Below, one piece after another: positions 53,368 to 62,835 of a stretch of 64,000 nt of DNA; position 1 is the first letter of the stretch; the number at the start of each line of letters is the position of its first letter. The notes under the pieces are model-generated. The model was not told the DNA's origin. It made no database searches and saw only the letters and a program-made list of their open reading frames with translations. A program made the position numbers and the translations under genes. The DNA is from Chitinophagales bacterium (GTDB lineage Bacteria; Bacteroidota; Bacteroidia; Chitinophagales; JADIYW01): positions 124,001-188,000 of the forward strand of contig JACJXS010000010.1 in NCBI GenBank assembly GCA_020636545.1. The letters run 5' to 3'.

Positions 53368-54769
53368 CTCTTATCAAATTGACAATCGTCATAAAAACTA
53401 TTTTAATATCTAAAGTAAAACTCCAATTCTCAATATACCAAACATCTGCTCTCACTCTATCTTCCATTTTTTGTTTGTTTCGGGTTTCTCCTCTATATCC
53501 GTTCACTTGAGCCCAACCTGTAATTCCCGGTTTTACCAAATGACGCACCATAAATTTATCAATAATTTTTGAATATTCATCTGTATGTTTCAACATGTGT
53601 GGTCTTGGACCAATCACAGACATCTGCCCAAAAAATACATTAATAAATTGTGGAAATTCATCTAAACTAGTTTTTCTAAGAAATGCCCCAATTGGTGTAA
53701 TTCTACTGTCGCCTTTAGTTGCTTGTTTGGCATTTGAATCATCATGAACATACATTGTTCTGAACTTAATTACATCAAAAGTTTGATTTCTAAATCCTGA
53801 ACGTTTTTGTTTGAAAAAAACTGGGCCTTTTGAGGTTAGTTTAATAATCAAGGAGATGATTGGAATCAACCATGACAACACGAATGTAATTATCAAGACT
53901 GAAAATCCAATATCAAAAATTCTTTTTATAACTCTATTGATAAAGTTTTCTAACGGCTCAGGTCTTAAAGTCATTACTGGAATTTGTCCATAATAATCAA
54001 TTTCTATCTTATTTAGATGATGCGACAAGAACCTTGTCATATCTGGCACTATCTTTACACGTATCAAATTCTCATCTCCAAATGAAATTAAATCTTTAAT
54101 TCTTATCTCTTCATTATACGGCAGTGCACAAAAAATTTCATCAATATCATTGCTCAAAGCATAAGCATTTACTTCATCAATAGAACCTAATATATTTTCT
54201 CTTATTTTTAAATTAAATCGTTCAGGTCTATCTTCAAAAAAACCAATAAATTTATAACCATATTCAACTCTACTCTCCAGCATCTTTTTAAAATCTTGAG
54301 CAGATTCTCCAGCTCCAACAATTACAATTCTTCGATTATTAAAACCTCGTGCTCTATAAAAACGAGCCATTTTAATAAATCCAAATCGCCAAATCAAAGT
54401 CAATATAAAAGAGGATAGATAAGTAACCAACAATGCCTCTCTCGATAATTTGAAAGTATTATTAAAGTCTTTAAATATAACGATATAGGAAAAAGCAAAA
54501 ACGACTTGAAAGAAAAATAACCTGAAGATTGATGAAACTAACGTAAAGAAACGTGTATTTCTATACATATCAAAAGTCCCAGAAATTTGTGCTGAAACAA
54601 AATAAATTAGATTTAAGTATAACCACATTTGCAAATACATTTCAGAAAAAATCTGAATAGGTTTGCCCCAAAAGCTCCAAATATGACCTAAAATAATAGA
54701 TAAATTTAGAATCACAATATCACCGATAGAGTGTGCTAAAATAAATATACTAGTCTGTCGCTTTCTCAT
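53348..54769 (-). CDS. Polyprenyl glycosylphosphotransferase (undecaprenyl-phosphate sugar transferase)
   Basis: 473 residues. The N-terminal half has four to five membrane helices and a CoA-binding-like Rossmann region (RRIVIVGAGESAQDF, about 145-160). The C-terminal bacterial sugar transferase domain starts with a membrane helix and has KGPVFFKQKRSGFRNQTFDVIKFRTM, LDEFPQFINVFFGQMSVIGPRPHM and VKPGITGWAQVNGYRGET. It loads the first sugar phosphate onto undecaprenyl phosphate for exopolysaccharide or O-antigen. It ends overlapping the RemB/Wzi-like gene. Confidence 0.92.
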   Translation of the reverse strand: MRKRQTSIFILAHSIGDIVILNLSIILGHIWSFWGKPIQIFSEMYLQMWLYLNLIYFVSAQISGTFDMYRNTRFFTLVSSIFRLFFFQVVFAFSYIVIFKDFNNTFKLSREALLVTYLSSFILTLIWRFGFIKMARFYRARGFNNRRIVIVGAGESAQDFKKMLESRVEYGYKFIGFFEDRPERFNLKIRENILGSIDEVNAYALSNDIDEIFCALPYNEEIRIKDLISFGDENLIRVKIVPDMTRFLSHHLNKIEIDYYGQIPVMTLRPEPLENFINRVIKRIFDIGFSVLIITFVLSWLIPIISLIIKLTSKGPVFFKQKRSGFRNQTFDVIKFRTMYVHDDSNAKQATKGDSRITPIGAFLRKTSLDEFPQFINVFFGQMSVIGPRPHMLKHTDEYSKIIDKFMVRHLVKPGITGWAQVNGYRGETRNKQKMEDRVRADVWYIENWSFTLDIKIVFMTIVNLIRGEENAF

Positions 54770-54979
54770 TATAAATTACTAAACATTTCCTTAACCAAAA
54801 GGAAAAAATAATATTACGCAAAAATGCATATATTATTATAGAAATGCGGTTAAAATAAAGTTAAATGTACACATTATATTACAATTATACCAACTTACAA
54901 GGATCTGAAGAATATTTCTAAACTTTCAGAAAATTATTGTTATTTTGTGGAAAATAGAAAAATAAAACGTCTATCAATT

Positions 54980-55987
54980 ATGAGCGAAAAAGTAAAAGAT
55001 GAAAACAAATTAAAAGCATTGCAACTTACCTTAGATAAGTTAGATAAGCAATACGGAAAAGGAACTGTAATGAAATTGGGAGACAACAGTATTGTTGAGT
55101 CAGATGTAATTCCTACTGGTTCTTTAGGTTTAGATTTAGCACTTGGTATAGGTGGATTCCCAAGAGGTCGAATTATAGAAATTTATGGTCCTGAAAGTTC
55201 TGGTAAGACAACTATTGCAATTCATGCCATCGCAGAAACACAAAAGCGAGGTGGGATATGTGCCATTATAGATGCGGAACATGCTTTTGATAAAAAATAT
55301 GCTGAAGCATTGGGTGTAGATACGGATAACTTATATATTACTCAGCCTGATGATGGAGAGCAAGCCTTAGACATTGCAGAGCAACTAATCCGTTCTGCTG
55401 CCATTGATTTGGTTGTTATTGACTCAGTAGCTGCATTAGTTCCACGAAGTGAAATTGAAGGCGATATGGGTGATAGCAAAATGGGTTTACATGCTCGATT
55501 AATGTCTCAAGCGATGAGAAAACTAACAGGAGCCATCAACAAAACAAGTTGTTCTTGTATTTTCATCAACCAATTAAGAGATAAAATCGGTGTGATGTTT
55601 GGCAGTCCAGAAACAACAACTGGAGGTAATGCCTTAAAATTTTATGCTTCAATTCGTTTAGACATAAGAAGAACTGGACAGATAAAAGACAAAGACGGCA
55701 ATGTTATTGGCAACCAAACTAAAATAAAAGTTGTCAAAAATAAATTAGCACCACCTTTCAGAACTGCCGAATTTGATATTTTCTTTGGAAAAGGCGTTTC
55801 AAAAGATGGAGAAATTATTGATTTAGGTGCTGATTTAGGTGTTTTACAAAAAAGTGGTTCTTGGTATAGCTACGAAGGACAGAAAGTAGGGCAAGGTAGA
55901 GACCAGGTCAAACAAATCTTAGCAGACAACCCTGCAATGGCTGATGAAATAGAAACTAAAATAAAAGAGAAATTAGCGACGATTTAA
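54980..55987 (+). CDS. recA: Recombinase RecA
   Basis: 335 residues from the ATG at 54980; a GTG at 54947 is possible but unlikely. Walker A GPESSGKT is at 70-77, VVIDSVAALVPRSE at about 140-153, and the DNA-binding loops KMGLHARLMSQAMRKL and LRDKIGVMFGSPETTTGGNALKFYAS are complete. The C-terminus ends EIETKIKEKLATI without a long acidic tail. The last ~118 bases recur in diverged form at 57269-57377, after a 1.28-kb segment holding a pseudogene. Confidence 0.97.
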   Translation: MSEKVKDENKLKALQLTLDKLDKQYGKGTVMKLGDNSIVESDVIPTGSLGLDLALGIGGFPRGRIIEIYGPESSGKTTIAIHAIAETQKRGGICAIIDAEHAFDKKYAEALGVDTDNLYITQPDDGEQALDIAEQLIRSAAIDLVVIDSVAALVPRSEIEGDMGDSKMGLHARLMSQAMRKLTGAINKTSCSCIFINQLRDKIGVMFGSPETTTGGNALKFYASIRLDIRRTGQIKDKDGNVIGNQTKIKVVKNKLAPPFRTAEFDIFFGKGVSKDGEIIDLGADLGVLQKSGSWYSYEGQKVGQGRDQVKQILADNPAMADEIETKIKEKLATI

Positions 55988-56009
55988 TTAAAATCTTGCT
56001 AATATAATT

Positions 56010-56078
56010 TAAGAAATTGGCTATCAGAACAAAACTAAAATAAGAATTCCAATTTCTTATATTTATGCGTTTTGATAG
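56010..56078. repeat. Interleaved inverted repeats downstream of recA (pseudoknot-capable)
   Basis: TAAGAAATTGG (56010-56020) pairs with CCAATTTCTTA (56049-56059), an 11-bp perfect match. CTATCA (56021-56026) pairs with TGATAG (56073-56078). The order A-B-A'-B' allows a pseudoknot. No T-run follows the main stem directly, so it is not a standard terminator. It may mark the junction of the segment between the two recA ends. Confidence 0.5.
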
Positions 56079-56102
56079 TCATATTTTTTCTAGAGATTTT
56101 AG

Positions 56103-56987
56103 TTACCCTTGCGTTTTTTGTTTCTTTATGTATCTATAAACCACATAAGCAATAATCAGCAACAGTATCATACCTCCTCCGAAAATGATGATTGCTGGTT
56201 TATAGTAATCAATATAAGGTTGAATTGTTTTTGGAACTTTTGGATAATAGTTGATATAGAAATAATCAACAAGTATAGAATCAAATTCCCATCGTTTCAT
56301 TGGCTCACTTGGGGTCAAATCTCCAAAGTCGAAAGAAATAGATGTGCTGGGATTTTCTTTTAAAAAGTCAGTGCCATCTATAGTCAAACTTAATCCGCCG
56401 AAAGATTTCCAAAGCTTGGCTGGAGAAAGCAAGTACTTAAAGGATTTTTTCGTAACTATGTTATTTTCTTGATCCGTAAGTGAACTCGATTCATAGCGAA
56501 TAACTATAGAATGTTCTCCTTTAGTCAAATCAACTTCAAAGTATTGAACATCTTTTTTTTCATAATCTTTTTGGAATACTGGTCAATTAACATATACTCT
56601 GTCCTCTTTAACTTCTATAATTGGCGGACTATACTCCTTCAATCTTCCTTATTTATAAAAAGTCTCTGGAATTTGGAGTATCGCAACAGGTTTCCCATCT
56701 ACCTCTACTGTAAAATTAGATTTATAAAACTCAGCTACAAAAAGTAGTGGAATTTGCTTACCCGACTTGTCCGCTCTGATTCTATAATGCACATCGAAAA
56801 ATGCTTTATCAAAAAATGGGTCAAGGGTAATTTTCAAATCCTCATGTAAAATATCAATTTGTTGGCTACTTATAGTAGATACACCACTTAATAGTTCCAA
56901 ATCAGGCGATGCCATATTTGCTTTTAAATACATCTGAAAACCCAATAGACACACTATTATTAGTAAATATTCCTTTATTCTGTTCAT
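56103..56987 (-). pseudogene. Secreted membrane-anchored protein pseudogene (two nonsense codons)
   Basis: One uninterrupted frame of 294 codons is broken by TAA at 56649-56651 (after ..PETFYK) and TGA at 56583-56585 (in VYVN-stop-PVFQ, where Trp would fit). No frameshift is needed. The product would have a signal peptide (MNRIKEYLLIIVCLLGFQMYLKA), a beta-rich extracytoplasmic domain (DVHYRIRADKSGKQIPLLF, GEHSIVIRYES), and a C-terminal membrane helix (AIIIFGGGMILLLIIAYVVY) with a basic tail. No family recognised. It lies in the segment between recA and a second recA 3' end. Confidence 0.8.
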
Positions 56988-57671
56988 AGTAATATGTTTT
57001 TAATAGTTTTTATTTATAAATTTCTTTATACATTTAAAAGTCAGTATCATCATTTCTTGCAGATTCAAGTTATAGATATAACGCAACAAGATTATTAATT
57101 ACTTATAAATATACTTGATTTATCGTTAAATAATCAAATCTTTTTAATCTGTCATAGAATTTATGATATATCAATACTGTTTTAATTGGTTATGGAAAAT
57201 ATTTTACAAAACAAATATAAATAAGTATTCCCTACATTATCAAATAAAAATGATTAAAGCTGACAAAACTACGAAGGGCAAAAAGTAGTAAACCTAATCA
57301 AACAAATCTTAGCTAACAACCCTGCAATCGTTGATGAAATAGAAACTAAAATAAAAGAGAAATTAGCGACTGCATAATTCTTAAATTCTACAAAATTCTT
57401 ATCCCGTCAATTATTAATGACAAGATTTCTTTGTCCAAGATTCAGCATTAGTTTTAAAAAATAGCAGAATAAATATTTTAATTATTTTTAGTAATTTTTG
57501 CATTATATGGCATTATGTTCAAAAATATTTTAATTATTTTTATAAAATTTCATAATTTATACAATAATTAGTTAAAATTTATTAACTTTTAAAAAATAAA
57601 TTCATAATTTGACTTTCGGTATTTTTAAAAAAATATGCAATATCCTTGCATATAATTAATAACTAAACTTT
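56988..57671. other. Long AT-rich intergenic region with recA remnant
   Basis: Apart from the recA 3'-end copy (57269-57377) these 684 bases show no coding frame. A 20-bp direct repeat, AAATATTTTAATTATTTTTA, occurs at 57471-57490 and 57523-57542, 52 bases apart, each near TAATTTTTG- or TAAAATTT-like boxes that may be promoters for the porin gene. Confidence 0.6.
57269..57377 (+). pseudogene. Diverged copy of the recA 3' end
   Basis: Reads YEGQKVVNLIKQILANNPAI and then matches the recA C-terminus to the stop (..LATA, TAA at 57375-57377). 39 bases (TGATGAAATAG to TTAGCGAC) are identical to recA. Three codons are missing relative to recA, but the reading frame is kept. Nothing of the first ~295 codons is present, so it is a fragment. 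It is either a displaced original 3' end or a partial duplication. Confidence 0.85.
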
Positions 57672-58814
57672 ATGCGTATGAAAAAAATGATTCTAGTGTG
57701 TACTACGTTACTTATTCTAAGTTTCAACACAAAAGCCCAAGAAGCAGTGGACTCTACTAAAACATCTGTAGGTGAAAAAATTGACAAATGGCAATCTAAA
57801 CTTCCATTGAACTTTTCTGGTTCAGTAGATGCTTATGTTCAAACCAATTTTATTCCAAAACAAAGCAATGATGTTTTAAATGAAGCATTTTCTCCCAAAG
57901 CCAATTCATTCCAGTTAGGTATGATAAATTTTATGCTATCTAAGGAAATAAAAAAAGTAGGCTTTATGGCTGATATTGGATTTGGGCCAAGAGCTGAAGC
58001 TGCAAACAACACACTTTATGCAAACTCGATTATTGCCATTAAGCAATTATACATGACGTATGCTCCAGCAGAATGGGTAAAATTAACACTTGGCAACTTT
58101 AGTACTTTTTTTGGTTATGAATATATTGAACCAACCGCAAACTTCCATTATTCATTATCACTTGCATTTCAAAATGGACCATATTATCATACAGGTTTTA
58201 AAGCAAATTTTACAAAAAACAAGTTTAACTTTTTAGTTGGGTTCTTTAATGATACAGATCATAAAGATGATAAAGACAGAAACAAGTTTGTTGGGTCTCA
58301 AGTTGGTTACACTGGCGACAAATTTAGTGCTTATTTGAATTATGTAGGCGGAAACGAAAGCAACCTACATGACACAACAGATGCCTTCAAAAATTATAAA
58401 TCATCATTAGGTTTTACTGGATCTGCAACTTTAGGCAAGAAATCAAAAGGCTCTATGGCTATTGATTTTGCGTGGCATAGATTTAGACAAATTGCAAGCA
58501 AAGGCGACAAAGCAACGCATGCACAATATTTCACAACTTACTTATACAGCAAATACAATATTAAAGACAATGTTGGAATTGGTGCAAGAATTGGCTATTC
58601 TAACAACAATGATTTAGCTATTCCGTACGTTGCTGGACCTGCTAAACATTTTATAGATGTAACTTTGACTAGCAATATCACTATCAGTGATTTCCTAAGC
58701 GTCAAACCAGAATTCAGAATAGATTATGCTGACAAAAAAGTATTTCTTAGCAGAACTGGAGCTGGAAGTAATTTACAATATAGATTAATGTTGGCGACAA
58801 TTTTCTCATTTTAA
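57672..58814 (+). CDS. Porin-like outer-membrane beta-barrel protein
   Basis: 380 residues. The signal peptide is MKKMILVCTTLLILSFNTKAQ (the ATG at 57678 is an equally good start). A short linker with SVGEKIDKWQSKLPLNFSGSVDAYVQTNF leads into an amphipathic-strand barrel: YMTYAPAEWVKLTLGNFSTFFGYE, FNFLVGFFNDTD, SVKPEFRIDYADKKVF, and a C-terminal strand LQYRLMLATIFSF ending in Phe. This fits the putative outer-membrane beta-barrel (BBP2-like) group. The substrate is unknown. A strong terminator follows. Confidence 0.82.
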   Translation: MRMKKMILVCTTLLILSFNTKAQEAVDSTKTSVGEKIDKWQSKLPLNFSGSVDAYVQTNFIPKQSNDVLNEAFSPKANSFQLGMINFMLSKEIKKVGFMADIGFGPRAEAANNTLYANSIIAIKQLYMTYAPAEWVKLTLGNFSTFFGYEYIEPTANFHYSLSLAFQNGPYYHTGFKANFTKNKFNFLVGFFNDTDHKDDKDRNKFVGSQVGYTGDKFSAYLNYVGGNESNLHDTTDAFKNYKSSLGFTGSATLGKKSKGSMAIDFAWHRFRQIASKGDKATHAQYFTTYLYSKYNIKDNVGIGARIGYSNNNDLAIPYVAGPAKHFIDVTLTSNITISDFLSVKPEFRIDYADKKVFLSRTGAGSNLQYRLMLATIFSF

Positions 58815-58838
58815 CAAATAACCTCCTCATATTATTTA

Positions 58839-58866
58839 GGGAAACTTTTTATAGTTTCCCTTTTTT
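58839..58866 (+). terminator. Rho-independent terminator of the porin gene
   Basis: GGGAAACT-TTTTAT-AGTTTCCC, an 8-bp perfect stem, is followed by a run of six T, 25 bases after the porin stop. Confidence 0.9.
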
Positions 58867-58935
58867 ATTTTTCGAATCTTATTAAATATTAAAAAAATTA
58901 AGAATTTATAATATTTCTTACCTTTGTAAAATTGC

Positions 58936-60726
58936 ATGAAAGAACTTAGAGCGGTAAATTTTTATTTTTTAAAGTACAAATGGCTTTTTCTATCAGGCAT
59001 ATTTTTTGTTATTACCTCTAACTATTTTGGATTACTACCTCCACAATATATACAAGAAGGAATTGATATCTTAAAGGACAATATTCAGTTATATCAACTT
59101 ATTGGACATTCTGAAACACAAGCAATATTTAGAAATTACCTTTTTGGACAATTTATTTTGTTTATTGCAATTTTAGTTATTATCGCTTCACTAATCAAAG
59201 GCGTTTTGATGTTTTTCATGCGACAAACATTAATTGTGATGTCAAGAAAAATTGAATATGACCAAAAAAACCAAATTTTTAAGCAATACCAAACTCTAAA
59301 TACTTCTTTTTATAAACGAAACAATACTGGAGATTTAATGAGTAGAATTTCAGAAGATGTTTCTCGAGTTCGAATGTATTTTGGTCCCGCTATAATGTAT
59401 TCAATAAATATCATTGCATTATTTGTAATGGTGATTTATTCAATGGTTGCCACCAACGCCTATCTTTCAATTTTTGTATTATTACCTTTACCTATACTTG
59501 CTTTTCTAATTTATAAAGTAAGTTCTGTTATCAATACCAAAAGCGAGGAAATTTCAACTGCTTTATCTAACATTACATCATTAGCACAAGAAATATTTTC
59601 TGGAATTCGGGTTGTAAAAGCATTTTCCATCGATAAACTAACTCAAGAAGAATTTGCTGCATCAAGCGAAGTATATAAACAAAAAAACATCAACCTTGCA
59701 AAAATCGAAGCTTACTTTGCTCCATTGATGTTACTTTTAGTTGGATTAAGCACATTAATGGTTATTTATATTGGTGGTATAGAAGTACAAAAAGGCAATT
59801 TTACAGTCGGAAACATTGCTGAATTTATTTATTATGTGAATATGCTAACCTGGCCTGTTGCTTCATTAGGTTGGGCAGTTTCTTTAGTTCAAAGAGCCGC
59901 AGCATCACAAAAAAGAATTAATCAATTTTTAGACGACAAAAACATCATACAATCTGCACAATCGCCAATCATAAAAGATATAATAAAAATTGAATTAAAA
60001 AATGTTTCTTTTACGTATCCAGATACTGGAATTGATGCACTTAAAAACATAAATCTTCAAATAAAAAAAGGAGAAAAGATAGCAATCGTTGGTAGGACAG
60101 CAAGTGGAAAATCTACATTAGCCGAATTGTTATGTCGCACTTATGATGTAAATAAAGGCGAATTACTGATTAATGACGAAAATATAAAAAACATCAATCT
60201 AAATAAATATAGAGCGCTACTTTCTTATACACCACAAGATGTATTTCTATTCTCAGATACTATTGAAAATAATATTTTATTTGGCAATTTAGAAGCAGAT
60301 AAAAACAAGGTAGAACATTATTCAAAAATAGCTTGTGTGCATGATGATATTATGCATTTTCCTAAACAATATTCTACTATAATTGGGGAACGTGGTGTAA
60401 TGCTTTCAGGTGGACAAAAGCAACGTATTTCCATAGCAAGATGTTTGATTAAAGATCCTGAATTAATTATTTTAGATGATTGCTTGTCGGCAGTTGATGC
60501 AAATACAGAAAGACAAATTTTGGACAATTTAGAAGACGCATTTGAACAGAAAACTGTCGTATTTATTACTCATAGAATATTTGCAGTAATGAGTTTTGAC
60601 AAAATCATTGTTTTAGATGATGGTCAAATTGTGGAGCAAGGAACACACCAAACTTTAATGGATTTAAAAGGCGATTATTACGATTTGTATCAAACACAAT
60701 TACAAGAAAACGAAGTTAAAAATTAG
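58936..60726 (+). CDS. ABC transporter, fused permease and ATPase (MsbA-like)
   Basis: 596 residues. Six transmembrane helices occupy about 1-320. The ATPase domain has Walker A GRTASGKST (about 383-391), Q-loop SYTPQDVFLF, signature LSGGQKQRISIARCL, Walker B LIILDDCLSAVD and H-loop VFITHRIFAV. It exports lipids, drugs or peptides as a homodimer or heterodimer; the substrate is unknown. Walker B ends in Asp rather than the usual catalytic Glu (LDDCLS), so this may be the degenerate half of a heterodimer. A TACCTTTG box ends nine bases before the ATG. Confidence 0.9.
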   Translation: MKELRAVNFYFLKYKWLFLSGIFFVITSNYFGLLPPQYIQEGIDILKDNIQLYQLIGHSETQAIFRNYLFGQFILFIAILVIIASLIKGVLMFFMRQTLIVMSRKIEYDQKNQIFKQYQTLNTSFYKRNNTGDLMSRISEDVSRVRMYFGPAIMYSINIIALFVMVIYSMVATNAYLSIFVLLPLPILAFLIYKVSSVINTKSEEISTALSNITSLAQEIFSGIRVVKAFSIDKLTQEEFAASSEVYKQKNINLAKIEAYFAPLMLLLVGLSTLMVIYIGGIEVQKGNFTVGNIAEFIYYVNMLTWPVASLGWAVSLVQRAAASQKRINQFLDDKNIIQSAQSPIIKDIIKIELKNVSFTYPDTGIDALKNINLQIKKGEKIAIVGRTASGKSTLAELLCRTYDVNKGELLINDENIKNINLNKYRALLSYTPQDVFLFSDTIENNILFGNLEADKNKVEHYSKIACVHDDIMHFPKQYSTIIGERGVMLSGGQKQRISIARCLIKDPELIILDDCLSAVDANTERQILDNLEDAFEQKTVVFITHRIFAVMSFDKIIVLDDGQIVEQGTHQTLMDLKGDYYDLYQTQLQENEVKN

Positions 60727-60804
60727 ATTTTTGATAAAATCTTGAGAAAATGTTTTTCTATCAATTTTTTATTTAGTATTATTGAACAATTAAAATAGAA
60801 AAAA

Positions 60805-61206
60805 GTGGAGAACGAAAAAAATTTTGAACAAAACAGTGTGTACTCTAAAAGAGTAAGAGCAGGAAAACGCAGAACGTATTTTTTTGATGTGCGTACAACA
60901 AAAAGTAATGACTATTTTATTACCATCACAGAAAGTAAGAAAAAATTTGAAGGAGACGGTTATGAAAGACACAAGGTTTTCATTTACAAAGAAGACTTTA
61001 TGAAATTCATTAATTCTATGCAAGAAACAGTAGATTACGTAAAAAAAGAATTGCTTCCTGATTTCGATTTTGATGCAATTTACGATTACGACCAAGAGCA
61101 CAATCATTCTAATGATATTCCCGCAACTCCAGATGCTGAAACTATAAGCACAAGCTCAAATACCACTACATCTTCAGCTAATGAAGAAGTAGATAAATGG
61201 GATTAA
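60805..61206 (+). CDS. DUF3276 (PUR-alpha-like) nucleic-acid-binding protein, GTG start
   Basis: 133 residues. The core VYSKRVRAGKRRTYFFDVRTTKSNDYFITITESKKKFEGDGYERHKVFIYKEDF is the PUR-alpha-like repeat that binds single-stranded DNA or RNA. The acidic, Ser/Thr-rich tail (ETISTSSNTTTSSANEEVDKW) is disordered. The start is a GTG (GTG GAG AAC); no ATG is available upstream in frame near the domain. It is conserved in Bacteroidota; the cell role is unknown. Confidence 0.88.
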   Translation: MENEKNFEQNSVYSKRVRAGKRRTYFFDVRTTKSNDYFITITESKKKFEGDGYERHKVFIYKEDFMKFINSMQETVDYVKKELLPDFDFDAIYDYDQEHNHSNDIPATPDAETISTSSNTTTSSANEEVDKWD

Positions 61207-61230
61207 TTTACTACTTAAACAAATAATTGG

Positions 61231-61275
61231 ACAACCTAATGATATCTTCGGATAGAATTAGGTTGTTTTGTTTTA
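61231..61275 (+). terminator. UUCG-looped terminator after the DUF3276 gene
   Basis: ACAACCTAAT and ATTAGGTTGT form the outer 10-bp stem around an inner TATC-TTCG-GATA hairpin. TTTGTTTTA follows. The extra-stable UUCG loop makes this a confident terminator. Confidence 0.88.
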
Positions 61276-61317
61276 TACGCTCTAGTTTCTTATACTATTT
61301 TTAATTATTTTTGCATT

Positions 61318-62817
61318 ATGTCAGCATTACATATTTACAATTCTCTTTCACGACAAAAAGAACTATTCACACCTATTAATCCGCCTTTTGTGGGTATGTA
61401 TATTTGTGGACCGACCGTATATAATTATGTACATTTAGGAAATGTGAGAACTTTCACTGCGTTTGATGTGGTATATAGATATTTAAAGTACTTAGGTTAT
61501 AATGTTAGATACGTTAGAAATATTACTGACGCAGGACATTTAACCAATGAACAAGGCGAAGGAAAAAACAGAATGGAAGACCAAGCAAAACTGGAGCGTA
61601 TTGAGCCTATGGAAATCGTTCAAAAATATACTTTGAGTTTTCACGAAGTTTGTAGCTTGTTTAATTTATTGCCCCCAACTATTGAACCAACTGCGACTGG
61701 ACATATCGTGGAACAAATTGATATGACTGAGCAATTAATTCAAAAAGGATTAGCTTATGAAGCCAATGGTTCTGTTTATTTTGATGTTAAAGCTTATAAT
61801 AACAAAGGCAATAATTACGGTAAATTATCAGGTCGAAATATTGACGAATTATTGGCAGGCTACCGAGATTTAGATGGACAAGATGAAAAGAAAAGTTCAG
61901 TCGATTTTGCATTATGGAAAAAAGCATCACCTGAACATATTATGCAATGGAATTCTCCGTGGGGTAGTGGCTTTCCTGGTTGGCATATCGAATGTTCTGT
62001 AATGAGTACTAAATACTTAGGCAAACGATTTGATATTCACGGCGGTGGCATGGATTTAAAATTTCCACACCACGAATGTGAAATTGCACAAAATATTGGT
62101 GCTTGCAATGAAGAACCGGTTAACTATTGGATGCACAGCAATATGTTGAATTTCAATGGTCAAAAAATGAGCAAATCTTTAGGCAATTCTATTTTGCCTT
62201 TAGAATTAGTAACAGGCAATCACCCTTTATTAGACAAAGCCTACTCGCCAATGGTGGTGCGTTTATTGTTTTTGCAATCGCATTATGCTTCAGAGCTAGA
62301 TATTAATATCAAATCATTGCAAGATGCGGAGAAAAATTTAAGGAAATTGTTGAATGCTGCAAATTACTTACAAGAAATAACTCAAAGCGGAGAACTAAAG
62401 CCTGATGTTGATATAGAAAATCAGATACATCAATTATGTTTAGGTTGCAAGGGAGCCATGGACGATGATTTTAATACTGCAAAAACAGTGGCTAATTTAT
62501 TAGGTTTGGCAACGCACATTAATACCTATTACAACAATGGAAAAACTGCAAATAATATTTCAGTTGATGTATATAATTCTTTACAAAAATACTATGTTGA
62601 ATATCTATTTGATGTTTTAGGTTTGAAGAATGAAACTCAAAATACTGATGGCTCAAACGAAACATTAGATAAAGTAATGAACTTGGTAATTGATATTAGA
62701 AAACAAGCAAGAGAAAATAAAGATTGGACAACCTCCGACAAAATTAGAGATGCCTTGAAAGATGCCAAAATCAATATCAAAGACAATAAAGACGGCACAA
62801 CTTATGAGTTAATTTAG
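61318..62817 (+). CDS. cysS: Cysteinyl-tRNA synthetase
   Basis: 499 residues, class I. The zinc and Cys-binding C30 is in MYICGPTVYNYVHLGNVRTF, with HLGN (39-42) serving as HIGH. The second zinc site is in GWHIECSVMSTKYLG and PHHECEIAQ. KMSKSLGNS (about 280-288) is complete. The C-terminal anticodon-binding part (about 400-499) is present. The ATG follows a TATTTTTG box by only four bases, so the message should be nearly leaderless. No T-box or leader peptide was seen upstream. Confidence 0.97.
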   Translation: MSALHIYNSLSRQKELFTPINPPFVGMYICGPTVYNYVHLGNVRTFTAFDVVYRYLKYLGYNVRYVRNITDAGHLTNEQGEGKNRMEDQAKLERIEPMEIVQKYTLSFHEVCSLFNLLPPTIEPTATGHIVEQIDMTEQLIQKGLAYEANGSVYFDVKAYNNKGNNYGKLSGRNIDELLAGYRDLDGQDEKKSSVDFALWKKASPEHIMQWNSPWGSGFPGWHIECSVMSTKYLGKRFDIHGGGMDLKFPHHECEIAQNIGACNEEPVNYWMHSNMLNFNGQKMSKSLGNSILPLELVTGNHPLLDKAYSPMVVRLLFLQSHYASELDINIKSLQDAEKNLRKLLNAANYLQEITQSGELKPDVDIENQIHQLCLGCKGAMDDDFNTAKTVANLLGLATHINTYYNNGKTANNISVDVYNSLQKYYVEYLFDVLGLKNETQNTDGSNETLDKVMNLVIDIRKQARENKDWTTSDKIRDALKDAKINIKDNKDGTTYELI

Positions 62818-62835
62818 ATGAAAAAACTCTATGTT

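Noticed and set aside
1518..56987. Stop-codon reassignment (TGA as Trp or TAA as sense)
   Set aside because: TAA and TGA end many intact genes here (for example TGA at 4974 and 25372), and the parD gene also has frameshifts, so decay explains the internal stops.
57471..57542. Tandem repeat or CRISPR-like array
   Set aside because: Only two copies of an AT-rich 20-mer; no further repeats or spacers of constant size.
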